DNA from: Pseudomonadota bacterium
Lineage (GTDB): Bacteria > Pseudomonadota > Alphaproteobacteria > Rhodospirillales > Magnetospirillaceae
Direction: 5' to 3'
DNA length: 64,000 bases
NCBI GenBank assembly: GCA_021793155.1
Contig: JAJYTF010000019.1
Location: 1 to 64,000, forward strand
Shown: positions 17,200-24,994 of the stretch, piece after piece
How positions within the stretch are numbered: the stretch's first letter is position 1
How the letters are laid out: every line of letters starts with the position of its first letter
Position numbers and translations under genes: made by a program
The notes under the pieces: model-generated
What the model was told of the DNA's origin: nothing
Database searches by the model: none
What the model saw: only the letters and a program-made list of their open reading frames with translations

Positions 17200-17718
17200 A
17201 TGGGCTTCCTCAAGGTCCTGCTGAACAACTTGATGAAAGGTCCGGCGACCGAAGCTTTCCCCTTCGGGCCGCCCCCCGCCGCACCGCACTATCGCGGCCG
17301 CGTCGCCTTCGATCCCGCATCCTGCACCGGCTGCGGCATGTGCGAGTTGGTCTGCCCCGGCGGCGCCATCCGCATCGACCGGGATGCCGCCGGCCTGCAA
17401 CTGACCATTTGGCACAACACCTGCGTCTTCTGCGGCTTGTGCGCCCATTATTGTCTGTCCAAGGCGATCCGCCAGACCGACGACTGGCATCTGGCCCATC
17501 CCCAGGCCGAGAAGTTCCACCTGGTGGAACGGGGCCGCGTATCGATGATCCCCTGCGTCGGCTGCGGTAAGCCCATCCTGCCGCTATCCGACGAAGTCAT
17601 GCGGCTGGCTTTCAAGGGCCGTACTACCGAAATCGAACGGCTGCGCCGGTTGTGCCCGGATTGCCGCCGCATCGCCAGCATCAGGGAGATGCGCCATGCC
17701 CACCGCAGCCTCGTCTGA
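17200..17718 (+). CDS. cooX: CO-induced hydrogenase ferredoxin-type subunit CooX
   Basis: The 172-residue protein starts at an ATG 26 bases after cooL with an AGGGG site. It has two [4Fe-4S] motifs, CTGCGMCELVCP (about 47-58) and CVFCGLCAHYC (about 77-87). A C-terminal part has two more CxxC pairs (IPCVGCGKP, RLCPDCRR) that could bind another metal or cluster. It is the NuoI-like polyferredoxin that takes electrons from CooF and delivers them to CooL. Its end overlaps cooU by 23 bases, an unusually long overlap. Confidence 0.9.
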   Translation: MGFLKVLLNNLMKGPATEAFPFGPPPAAPHYRGRVAFDPASCTGCGMCELVCPGGAIRIDRDAAGLQLTIWHNTCVFCGLCAHYCLSKAIRQTDDWHLAHPQAEKFHLVERGRVSMIPCVGCGKPILPLSDEVMRLAFKGRTTEIERLRRLCPDCRRIASIREMRHAHRSLV

Positions 17719-18232
17719 CCACGCCGCCGTTCTAGCCGAAGCGCTGGCCGCCGTCGCCCCCGGCCACTTCCGTGCCGATGCCGACGGCAAGGGCGTGCTG
17801 ACCGCGTGGTTCACTCTGGATCACAGCGCCCATTTGCTGGCCGTCGCCGCCCTGCTGCGCGGCATGCGCGCCCGGCTGGCCACCATCACCGCCTTGGCGC
17901 CCCGCGGCGCACCTCCGGGCGAACACCTGCTGGCCTATCATTTCGATCTGGGCGGCGACCTGTTGACCGTGAGCGTCACGATGACGACCGGCGCGGCAAT
18001 CCAATCGCTGGTTCCGTTATTTCGCAATGCGGACTGGAACGAGCGGGAAATCGCCGAGATGTACGGCATCGCTATCGAGGGACAACCAAACCCGCGCCGG
18101 CTGTTCCTCGACGAGTCGGTGGGCGACGGACCTCTGGAACGGTTGATCCCCTTTTCCACTCTGGCCAATGCCGCCAGTACCAAGGCCCTGTGGGAAATCC
18201 TGCTGGCCGCCAGGGCCGGAGACCAACCATGA
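17696..18232 (+). CDS. cooU: CO-induced hydrogenase subunit CooU (NuoC-like)
   Basis: The 178-residue soluble subunit matches the 30-kDa/NuoC family. The second half has VPLFRNADWNEREIAEMYGI and GQPNPRRLFLDE, the two family signatures, and it ends RLIPFSTL. The N-terminal half is divergent and Ala-rich. It contacts CooH in the peripheral arm of the hydrogenase. It overlaps cooX by 23 bases upstream and cooH by ATGA downstream. Confidence 0.9.
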   Translation: MPTAASSDHAAVLAEALAAVAPGHFRADADGKGVLTAWFTLDHSAHLLAVAALLRGMRARLATITALAPRGAPPGEHLLAYHFDLGGDLLTVSVTMTTGAAIQSLVPLFRNADWNEREIAEMYGIAIEGQPNPRRLFLDESVGDGPLERLIPFSTLANAASTKALWEILLAARAGDQP

Positions 18233-19326
18233 CCGCCACCGACCGTCCGCTTACCACGCTGCCACTGGGCCCGCTGCACGTGGCTCTAGAAGAGCCCATG
18301 TATTTCCGCATCCAGGTGGATGGTGAAACCGTGGCCGGTGTCGAGGTCACCGCCGGCCACGCCCATCGCGGCATCGAGTACCTGGCGACCAAACGCAACC
18401 TTCACCAGAACCTGGTGCTCACCGAACGAGTATGTTCGCTGTGCAGCAATAGCCATCCGCTGACCTATTGCATGGCTCTGGAACGCATTGCTGGCGCCCC
18501 GCCGCCGCCGAGAGCCGAGGCTCTTCGGGCCGTTGCCGACGAAATCAAGCGCATCGCCTCGCATCTGTTCAATGTGGCAATCCTCGCCCATCTGGTGGGC
18601 TTCGAGTCCCTGTTCATGCATGTGATGCAGACCCGCGAGATCATGCAGGACGTGAAGGAGACCATCTTCGGCAACCGTATGGACCTGGGCGCCAACTGCA
18701 TCGGCGGCGTACGCTTCGACCTGGACGCCGAGGGCGCCGCCTATCTGGGTGTCCAACTCGACCGTGTCGCCGTCGATGTGGCGCAAATCCGCGAGCTGTA
18801 TGCCAGCGATCGGAGCATCGGCAGCCGCACCCGTGGCATCGGCATCCTGCCCTATGGCGACGCGGTGGCGCTGGGCGTGGTCGGCCCGGTGGCCCGCGCG
18901 TCCGGCATCCCGTTCGATGTCAGGGCCAAGGCGCCCTACGGCGCATACAGCCGGCTCGAGGTTCCGGTGGTCAGCCGCGAGGAATGCGACGTCTGGGCCC
19001 GCGCCATGGTGCGGTTGGACGAGGTCCGGGTGTCTATCGACATCCTGCGGCAATGTCTGGCGCGGCTGCCCCAGGGCTCGCTAGCGGTATCGCCCCTGCC
19101 CCTGGTTCCCGCCGGAGAGGCGGTGACCCGCTCCGAGGCGCCGCGCGGCGAGTTGATCTATTACCTGCGAACCGACGGCAGCGAGCGCCCCGAGCGCCTG
19201 AAGTGGCGGGTGCCAAGCTACATGAACTGGGCGGCGCTGGAAGTCATGCTGAAGGGCGCCGCAGTCGCCGATATCCCGATGATCGTCAACAGCGTCGACC
19301 CCTGTCTGTCCTGTACGGAGCGCTGA
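18229..19326 (+). CDS. cooH: CO-induced hydrogenase catalytic NiFe subunit CooH
   Basis: The 365-residue large subunit has both nickel-binding motifs: ERVCSLCSNSH (about 65-75) and, at the very end, DPCLSCTER. These supply the four Cys ligands of the NiFe site. GHAHRGIEYL and the other NuoD-like segments are present. The protein stops three residues after the last ligand, so there is none of the C-terminal extension that maturation proteases remove in most NiFe hydrogenases. This agrees with what is known of R. rubrum CooH. It evolves H2 with electrons from CO. Last gene of the first coo operon. Confidence 0.94.
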   Translation: MTATDRPLTTLPLGPLHVALEEPMYFRIQVDGETVAGVEVTAGHAHRGIEYLATKRNLHQNLVLTERVCSLCSNSHPLTYCMALERIAGAPPPPRAEALRAVADEIKRIASHLFNVAILAHLVGFESLFMHVMQTREIMQDVKETIFGNRMDLGANCIGGVRFDLDAEGAAYLGVQLDRVAVDVAQIRELYASDRSIGSRTRGIGILPYGDAVALGVVGPVARASGIPFDVRAKAPYGAYSRLEVPVVSREECDVWARAMVRLDEVRVSIDILRQCLARLPQGSLAVSPLPLVPAGEAVTRSEAPRGELIYYLRTDGSERPERLKWRVPSYMNWAALEVMLKGAAVADIPMIVNSVDPCLSCTER

Positions 19327-19336
19327 CCATGGCTTT

Positions 19337-19379
19337 TGTCCGCCAGCCGACAGATTTGCCGCGCGCGCCACGGCATAAT
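19337..19379 (+). promoter_or_regulatory. CooA-dependent promoter upstream of hypA-cooF
   Basis: TGTCCGCCAGCCGACA at 19337-19352 matches TGTCA-N6-CGACA at nine of ten positions. A -10-like CATAAT lies at 19374-19379. A transcript starting near 19386 would put the operator centre at about -41.5, the class II CRP/CooA geometry. The site begins only 11 bases after the cooH stop. It would drive hypA-cooFSCTJ separately from cooMKLXUH. Confidence 0.72.
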
Positions 19380-19412
19380 GCACTGACGACACGGAATGTA
19401 AGTTGCAGGGCC

Positions 19413-19751
19413 ATGCACGAAGCCACCGTCGTCGGCAGCCTGGTCACGCTGTTGTGTGAGCAGGCGGCGTGCCGCAACCTCACCGCGATCCGGCGGGTGA
19501 ACCTGAAAGTCGGCCAACTGGCGGCCATCGAACCGGCGGCTCTGGCGGCCTGCTTCGAGATCCTGGCCGAAGACACACCCGCAGCCGGTGCTGAACTGGC
19601 TATCGAAACCGTTCCAATCCGCGTGCTTTGCACCGACTGTCAAAACGAGAGCCGCATTTCGAATTACGATTTTCATTGCGAATATTGTCACGGAACCCGC
19701 CTCGACATCATCTCCGGGCGAGAATTGCGGATCGAAAGCATAGAGGTGTAG
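19413..19751 (+). CDS. hypA: Hydrogenase/CODH nickel chaperone HypA
   Basis: The 112-residue protein starts MHEATVV; the N-terminal amine and His2 bind nickel in this family. A zinc ribbon is formed by CTDCQ and CEYCHG (about 74-77 and 88-91). HypA delivers nickel to hydrogenase large subunits with HypB. Here it is the first gene behind the second CooA promoter, ahead of cooF, so its supply rises with CO. HypB and the other Hyp proteins are not in the window. The start ATG is fixed by the MHE motif. Confidence 0.9.
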   Translation: MHEATVVGSLVTLLCEQAACRNLTAIRRVNLKVGQLAAIEPAALAACFEILAEDTPAAGAELAIETVPIRVLCTDCQNESRISNYDFHCEYCHGTRLDIISGRELRIESIEV

Positions 19752-19776
19752 CAAAAACAGACGAAGGAGCCGTGCG

Positions 19777-20361
19777 ATGCTGCCCAATCCCGAGCCCATC
19801 CGCGAAAACGTCATCGTCTACACCGATCCCGAGAGATGCCTGGGCTGCCATTCCTGCGAGCTGGCTTGCGCGGTCGCTCATGGCGAGGGCCTTGGCCTGC
19901 TCGACTCGGTCGCCCGCAGGCTGCCGCTGCATGCCCGCAACCGGGTGGTGGTCGGCGACGGAGTGACCATGCCCATCCAGTGCCGGCAATGCGAGGACGC
20001 CCCTTGTACCTTTGCCTGTCCCACGGGGGCCTGCCGGCAGGCCGGGGGACAGGTCCGGATCTTCGAGCAGGCCTGCATCGGCTGCAAGCTGTGCGCCATG
20101 GTTTGCCCATTCGGCGCGATCACCGTGCGTTCGGAGCAGGCCTTCGACCAGAATGCCCGTACCCACCGCGGCGTCGCCAAGAAATGCGATCTGTGCGCCG
20201 ATTGGCGGGTGGCGAACGGCAAGGCGGTGACCGCCTGCGTCGAAGCCTGCCCGACGGGGGCCACCCGGCTGGTCGATCTCAAGGTCTACCGCCAAGCCTT
20301 GGCCGAAGCGCGGGCCCGCGAATTGGCCCAATCGCACCGCCACATGCGCCTGCCAGTCTGA
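19777..20361 (+). CDS. cooF: Ferredoxin-like electron carrier CooF
   Basis: The 194-residue protein has four [4Fe-4S] Cys groups in the order of the DMSO reductase B / HycB family: CLGCHSCELAC (21-31), CRQCEDAPCTFACP (69-82), CIGCKLCAMVCPFGA (about 99-113), and CDLCADW with CVEACPTGA. It takes electrons from CooS and hands them to the hydrogenase. The start has AAGGAG seven bases upstream. Sixteen bases separate it from cooS. Confidence 0.93.
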   Translation: MLPNPEPIRENVIVYTDPERCLGCHSCELACAVAHGEGLGLLDSVARRLPLHARNRVVVGDGVTMPIQCRQCEDAPCTFACPTGACRQAGGQVRIFEQACIGCKLCAMVCPFGAITVRSEQAFDQNARTHRGVAKKCDLCADWRVANGKAVTACVEACPTGATRLVDLKVYRQALAEARARELAQSHRHMRLPV

Positions 20362-20377
20362 GAGGGAGACCAAACCG

Positions 20378-22288
20378 ATGACGAACCACATCCCCTCGTC
20401 CGATCCTGCCGTCAAAGCCATGCTGCCACGCGCCAAGGAATGCGGCGTGGAAACCGTCTGGGATCGCTATCAGGCGCAACAGCCGCAATGCGGTTTCGGC
20501 AGCCTCGGCCTGTGCTGCCGCAACTGCATGAAGGGACCTTGCCGCATCGACCCGTTCGGTGAAGGCCCGCAATACGGCATCTGCGGCGCCGACCGCGACA
20601 CCATCGTCGCCCGCCAACTGATCCGCATGATGGCCGGCGGTGGTGCGGCCCATTCCGAACACGGCCGCCATATCGCCCTGACCCTGCTGCACATGGCCGA
20701 AGGCAAGGCTCCGGATTACCGCGTGCGGGACGAAGCCAAGCTTTCGGCGGTAGCCGCCAAGCTGGGCATCTCCACAAAGGATCGGCCAGTCGAGGAGGTT
20801 GCCCGCGATGTGGCGCTGAAGACCCTCGAGGACTTCCAGAGCCAGGATTACGGTACGGGCGCGAACTGGCTGACCGCCACCTTGACGCCACGCCGGCTGA
20901 AACGCCTGAAGGATGCCGGCCTGCTGGCCCACAACATCGACGCCACCATCACCGGCGTGATGGCGCGGACCAACGTCGGCTGCGACGCCGACCCGACCAA
21001 TCTGGTGCTGGGCGGAATCCGGGCGGCCATTGCCGATTACGACGGCATGACGCTCGCCACCGAACTGTCGGATATCCTGTTCGGCACACCGAAGCCGATA
21101 GTCACCGCGGCCAATCTCGGGGTGATCAAGCCGACCGCGGTGAACATCGCGGTCGGCGGCCACAACCCGTTGCTGTCCGACATCGTCTGCGACGTCGCCG
21201 CCGAAATGCAGGAGGCGGCGATGGCGGCCGGCGCCAAGGACGGGATCAATATCGTCGGCATATGCTGTACCGGCAACGAGGTGATGATGCGCCATGGCAT
21301 CCCCCTGGCGACCAACTACCTTTCGCAGGAAATGGCCGTCCTGACCGGTGCGCTGGACGCCATGGTGGTGGACATGCAGTGCATCATGCCTTCCATGCCA
21401 AGGGTGGCGGAATGCTTCCACACCCAGTTCATCACCACTTTGGACGAGAACAGGATCCCTGGCGCGCTGCATGTCAGCTTCGACGAGAAGCATGCCGACG
21501 AGGCGGCCCGCAAGATTGTCGAGATCGCCATCGCCGCCTTCGGCCGGCGCGACCCCAAGGGTGTCCGTATTCCTGACATCAAGAATACCGCCGTGGTCGG
21601 CTTTTCCGCCGAAGCCATCGTCGGCGCCCTTTCGCTGGTGAATCCGGACGACACGCTGAAGCCGCTGATCGACAATGTGATCAACGGCAATATCCAGGGC
21701 GTCTGCCTGTTCGCCGGCTGCAACAACCCGCAGAGCACGCAGGACGAAAGTTTCCAGGTCATTGCCAAGAAGCTGGCGGCCGCCAATGTGCTGCTCCTTG
21801 CCACCGGCTGCGGCGCCGCCTGCTTTGCCAAGCATGGCCTGATGACCGGCGAGGCCACCGAACAATTTGCCGGCCCCGGCCTCAAAGCGGTTCTCACCGC
21901 CATCGGCAAGGCCGCCGGGTTGGGCGGCCCATTGCCGTTGGTGTTGCATATGGGGTCCTGTGTCGACAACAGCCGCGCCGTGGCGGTCGCCGTCGCGCTG
22001 GCCAATAAGCTGGGAGTCGACATCTCGGACCTGCCGGTGGTGGCCTCGGCCCCCGAAGCGATGAGCGAGAAGGCGGTGGCCATCGGCACCTGGAGCGTCG
22101 CCCTGGGCTTGCCGACCCATCTCGGGACGATCCCACCGGTGATGGGATCGCAGACCGTAACCAAGCTGATCACCGAGGACGTCAAGGACGTGCTGGGCGG
22201 CTATTTTCTGGTCGATCCCAACCCGGAAACTGCAGCCGAAAAGCTGCTGGCCGCCATCAAGGACCGGCGCGCCGGTCTTGGCCTTTAG
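20378..22288 (+). CDS. cooS: Ni-containing carbon monoxide dehydrogenase CooS
   Basis: The 636-residue enzyme aligns with R. rubrum CooS at a constant offset of three residues. The Ni-Fe-S C-cluster ligands are His262, Cys297, Cys335, Cys448, Cys478 and Cys528, all present. The D and B clusters use Cys38, 46, 47, 50, 55 and 69. The catalytic Lys is Lys565 (AMSEKAVA), and the His-rich proton path AHSEHGRH is at 91-98. It oxidises CO with water to CO2, two protons and two electrons, in the cytoplasm next to the membrane hydrogenase. A strong GAGAGGGAG site precedes the start. Everything needed for activity is visible. Confidence 0.97.
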   Translation: MTNHIPSSDPAVKAMLPRAKECGVETVWDRYQAQQPQCGFGSLGLCCRNCMKGPCRIDPFGEGPQYGICGADRDTIVARQLIRMMAGGGAAHSEHGRHIALTLLHMAEGKAPDYRVRDEAKLSAVAAKLGISTKDRPVEEVARDVALKTLEDFQSQDYGTGANWLTATLTPRRLKRLKDAGLLAHNIDATITGVMARTNVGCDADPTNLVLGGIRAAIADYDGMTLATELSDILFGTPKPIVTAANLGVIKPTAVNIAVGGHNPLLSDIVCDVAAEMQEAAMAAGAKDGINIVGICCTGNEVMMRHGIPLATNYLSQEMAVLTGALDAMVVDMQCIMPSMPRVAECFHTQFITTLDENRIPGALHVSFDEKHADEAARKIVEIAIAAFGRRDPKGVRIPDIKNTAVVGFSAEAIVGALSLVNPDDTLKPLIDNVINGNIQGVCLFAGCNNPQSTQDESFQVIAKKLAAANVLLLATGCGAACFAKHGLMTGEATEQFAGPGLKAVLTAIGKAAGLGGPLPLVLHMGSCVDNSRAVAVAVALANKLGVDISDLPVVASAPEAMSEKAVAIGTWSVALGLPTHLGTIPPVMGSQTVTKLITEDVKDVLGGYFLVDPNPETAAEKLLAAIKDRRAGLGL

Positions 22289-22302
22289 CCTGGGGGCCGC
22301 AA

Positions 22303-23082
22303 GTGAAGCTGGCCATCACCGGCAAAGGCGGGGTCGGCAAGACAACTCTTGCCGGCTTGCTGGCCCGCGCCTATGCGGCCCGCCGCCGCCCGGTGCTGGC
22401 CATCGACGCCGACCCCGACGCCAATCTGGCTTCGGCGGTCGGCGTTCCGGCCGACCAGGCAGCGTCGATGACGCCCATCGCCAAGATGAAGGACCTGGCG
22501 AAGGAGCGCACCGGCGCGGCGGCCGACTATGGCTCGTTGTTCATCTTGAATCCGCAGGTGGACGACCTGCCCGGCCGCTTTGTCGTTGAACACAAGGGCG
22601 TGCGTCTGTTGGCCATGGGGACGGTGGAGCAAGGCGGCAGCGGTTGTGTCTGCCCCGAGCATACCCTGGTGCGCAGCCTGATGAAGCATCTTCTGGTCGA
22701 ACGCGGCGACGTAGTCATCCTCGACATGGAAGCCGGAATCGAACATCTGGGCCGCGCCACCGCCCAGTCGGTCGACCTGCTGATCGTCGTGGTGGAACCC
22801 GGCCAGCGCAGCGTGCAGACCGCCCGGCAGATCGAGCGGCTGGCCGCCGATATCGGCATCCCGGCCATCGCCTATGTGGCCAGCAAGGTGGCCGACGACG
22901 GCGACCGCGCCTTTTTGGCGGCCGCACTGCCGGCCGACCGGCTGCTCGGCACCCTCTCCTTCAGCGAGGCCATCCGCGATACCGACCGTCGGGGTCGATC
23001 CCCCTACGATATCGGCGGCCTGGTGCTCGATGAAGCGATGGCGATCGTCGAGCGGCTGGACGCCATGTTCCCTGACAAATGA
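22303..23082 (+). CDS. cooC: CODH nickel-insertion ATPase CooC
   Basis: The 259-residue protein uses a GTG start 14 bases after cooS. It is a MinD-type P-loop ATPase: KGGVGKTT (8-15) has the deviant Walker A with the signature Lys, IDADPDANLA is switch I, and VVILDMEAGIEHLG is the Walker B region. GCVCPEH around residue 110 supplies the CxC pair that binds nickel at the dimer interface in CooC. It helps insert nickel into the C-cluster of CooS. Confidence 0.94.
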   Translation: MKLAITGKGGVGKTTLAGLLARAYAARRRPVLAIDADPDANLASAVGVPADQAASMTPIAKMKDLAKERTGAAADYGSLFILNPQVDDLPGRFVVEHKGVRLLAMGTVEQGGSGCVCPEHTLVRSLMKHLLVERGDVVILDMEAGIEHLGRATAQSVDLLIVVVEPGQRSVQTARQIERLAADIGIPAIAYVASKVADDGDRAFLAAALPADRLLGTLSFSEAIRDTDRRGRSPYDIGGLVLDEAMAIVERLDAMFPDK

Positions 23083-23094
23083 CGGAGGCCCGCC

Positions 23095-23292
23095 ATGTGC
23101 CAATTGACCGTCAAACTGGTCCGCGGCGACCGGGACGAAGTCATCGCCCGTGACGTCGCCAGCATCGAGATCGAGGGTGACGCGGTAACTCTGGCGCCGC
23201 TGTTCGAAGACCCGATCACGCTGCCCCTTGCCGCGGTCGTCCATATCGACAGCATGAGCGGCACCGTCCTGTTGCGCGAGGTAACCCGATGA
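23095..23292 (+). CDS. cooT: CODH maturation protein CooT
   Basis: A 65-residue protein starting MCQLTV. The N-terminal Met-Cys pair binds nickel in R. rubrum CooT. The remainder is a small beta-barrel (AVTLAPLFEDPITLP). GGAGG precedes the start 12 bases after cooC. The stop overlaps cooJ as ATGA. It takes part in nickel handling for CooS. Confidence 0.9.
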   Translation: MCQLTVKLVRGDRDEVIARDVASIEIEGDAVTLAPLFEDPITLPLAAVVHIDSMSGTVLLREVTR

Positions 23293-23516
23293 CCGGCAAG
23301 ACGCCTTTGGAAAAATTGGCAGTCCTGGTGCCCCATTGGATCGAGCACACGCGAGTCCACATCGAGGAGCTGAGCGAATGGCAGGCCGCGGCGAAATCCG
23401 CCGATCCCGAGGCGACGCGCCACTTCGCCGCCGCCATCGACGCCTTGCGCGCCGCCGCCGAGGCGTTGGACGAGGTCGCTACCCGTCTGCCGCGGCATGA
23501 ACATCACGAGCATTGA
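23289..23516 (+). CDS. cooJ: Short CooJ-like nickel-binding protein
   Basis: The 75-residue protein occupies the cooJ position, coupled to cooT by ATGA. Its helical body (PHWIEHTRVHIEELSEWQ) fits CooJ, and it ends RHEHHEH, a small His cluster. R. rubrum CooJ is about 40 residues longer, with a long His-rich tail. Here only nine His remain in total, so nickel storage capacity should be lower, although the conserved helical His site could still work. Confidence 0.8.
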   Translation: MTGKTPLEKLAVLVPHWIEHTRVHIEELSEWQAAAKSADPEATRHFAAAIDALRAAAEALDEVATRLPRHEHHEH

Positions 23517-23581
23517 CGTCACGCCTTTTGGCGCGTCCAATAGCAATTGATGTAACCATCTACAGTTTCGGTCCGCCCGCC

Positions 23582-24247
23582 ATGCCGCACCGAAAGACGG
23601 TTCTTGACGCCATTGGCGACCCGACCAACAAAGGCTTCTTCCACGGCTTCATGCGCCGCCGCGTTGCCGAGCGTGTTCTGCTTGAGATGGAAGGTGACGG
23701 CGTGTTCGTCGTTCTGGTCGGCCGGCTGCGAGTATTCCTTTCTTACGAGGGCAAGGAGTTCACCCTGTTCTTCCTGGAACCGGGTGACATCTTCAGCCTG
23801 CATTCGGGAGCGATGATCGAGGCGCGGAAGCCCAGCGAACTCCTGTTCGCCGACATGGCGACATTCGAGAAGACCCTGGAAGCCTATCCGTCGCTGGCGC
23901 CCACGGTGATCGGCATCCTGGGCCGCACGCTACGCAGCACCATCGAAATCATCGAAGGCCTGATGTTCAGCGACCTGCGGCATCGCATCATCCATGTCCT
24001 GGTGGACCGGGCCGAGGGGCACGGCCGCCGCACGGCCGACGGATTGGTGCTGGACGTCGACCTCAATACCGAAGACGTCGCCAATATGGTCGGCGCCACG
24101 CGCCAATCGGCATCGGCGGTGCTGAACCAGTTGATCCGGGCCGGCTGCCTGTGCCGCCTGAGCCGCACGCAATGGCTGGTGCCGGATGTCGCGGCCCTTC
24201 GTCGGCAGGGCATGCCGGCACGCAACGTGGCGCTGTCCGGAATTTGA
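23582..24247 (+). CDS. cooA: CO-sensing heme regulator CooA
   Basis: I start at the ATG at 23582 (MPHRKTV), giving 221 residues against 222 in R. rubrum. An earlier in-frame start inside cooJ is unlikely because Pro2 must be the N-terminal heme ligand. The CRP-type effector domain has GDIFSLHSG at 69-77. His74 equals the heme ligand His77, but Ser72 stands where R. rubrum has Cys75, the ligand of the oxidised heme. The C-terminal helix-turn-helix (NTEDVANMVGATRQSASAVL) keeps the Arg-Gln pair of the recognition helix, in line with the TGTC half-sites found here. It activates both coo operons when CO binds. It follows cooJ by 65 bases. Confidence 0.92.
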   Translation: MPHRKTVLDAIGDPTNKGFFHGFMRRRVAERVLLEMEGDGVFVVLVGRLRVFLSYEGKEFTLFFLEPGDIFSLHSGAMIEARKPSELLFADMATFEKTLEAYPSLAPTVIGILGRTLRSTIEIIEGLMFSDLRHRIIHVLVDRAEGHGRRTADGLVLDVDLNTEDVANMVGATRQSASAVLNQLIRAGCLCRLSRTQWLVPDVAALRRQGMPARNVALSGI

Positions 24248-24383
24248 GATGCCTCTTACGGCGCAAGCACCCCTCCCCCCCCTGCCAGGTACGCGCTCCT
24301 GTCGCCAGCTGCGCTTATTCACTTATAATTACTCTTATTACATGACGGTATGACAGTATTCACATACAATGCTACAGAACTAC

Positions 24384-24414
24384 TTGACACAATCAATCCA
24401 GACTTGGATAGTAT
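24384..24414 (+). promoter_or_regulatory. Sigma70-like promoter for the periplasmic rhodanese gene
   Basis: TTGACA at 24384-24389 and TAGTAT at 24409-24414, with 19 bases between, stand in an unusually AT-rich stretch (24310-24480) compared with the rest of the window. GATAGT at 17-base spacing is an alternative -10. The rest of 24248-24480 shows no gene. Confidence 0.5.
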
Positions 24415-24480
24415 ACTGGCCAATTAATAGAATACTTCCACGTTGGACGTGTTGCCGCGCTACATCAATAGGGGCCATTC

Positions 24481-24933
24481 ATGAAGACAATTATCCGCCT
24501 GCTGATTATCGCATTCGTCGTACTTCCCGTATCTTTTGCAACGTTGGCAAGAGCAGAAGAGACGCCGCCCAACCTGGCCGGGGTGAAGCTGGTCACCGCC
24601 TCCGAGGCGCAGAAGCTGCAAAGTTCGGGTGCCGCGATCCTCGACGTGCGCGTCGCCGCTGAATATGGAGAAAGCCATATCACGGGCGCCATCAGCGTTC
24701 CCTATCGTGAGAAAAGCGCCAAGAACGTCAACTACGACGCCAGCCAGGATGAGTTCGCCGTCGCCAAACTGCCGGCGGACAAAAAGACGCCGCTCGTCAT
24801 GTACTGCAACGGCCCGGAATGCTGGAAGAGTTACAAGGCCGCCATTGCCGCGCAGAAGGCCGGATACTCCGAGGTCCACTGGTTCCGCGGCGGCTTCCCC
24901 GAATGGAAGGCCGCAGGCTTGCCGGTAGAGTGA
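24481..24933 (+). CDS. Periplasmic rhodanese-domain protein
   Basis: A 150-residue protein with signal peptide ending ARAEE and a single rhodanese domain. [19 protein letters not shown] is the family's first motif, and the active loop [10 protein letters not shown] carries the catalytic Cys (about 117). Such secreted rhodaneses bind or transfer sulfane sulfur. It stands alone behind its own AT-rich promoter. A possible link to sulfur oxidation is only an inference from the fold. Confidence 0.8.
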   Translation: MKTIIRLLIIAFVVLPVSFATLARAEETPPNLAGVKLVTASEAQKLQSSGAAILDVRVAAEYGESHITGAISVPYREKSAKNVNYDASQDEFAVAKLPADKKTPLVMYCNGPECWKSYKAAIAAQKAGYSEVHWFRGGFPEWKAAGLPVE

Positions 24934-24994
24934 CCGGCTTCCGGGCTGGGAAGAAAAATCGGGTCGGCCGATGGCTTTGGTGCGGGAGGCGGAA

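Noticed and set aside
20279-22120. A 613-codon open frame on the minus strand opposite cooS
   Set aside because: It is the mirror of a strongly conserved gene in GC-rich DNA. Its translation has no family character and no start signal, and cooS accounts for the sequence fully.
23513-23581. Longer cooA start overlapping cooJ
   Set aside because: CooA uses the residue after the initiator Met as heme ligand, so the protein must start MP; 23 extra residues would remove that ligand.
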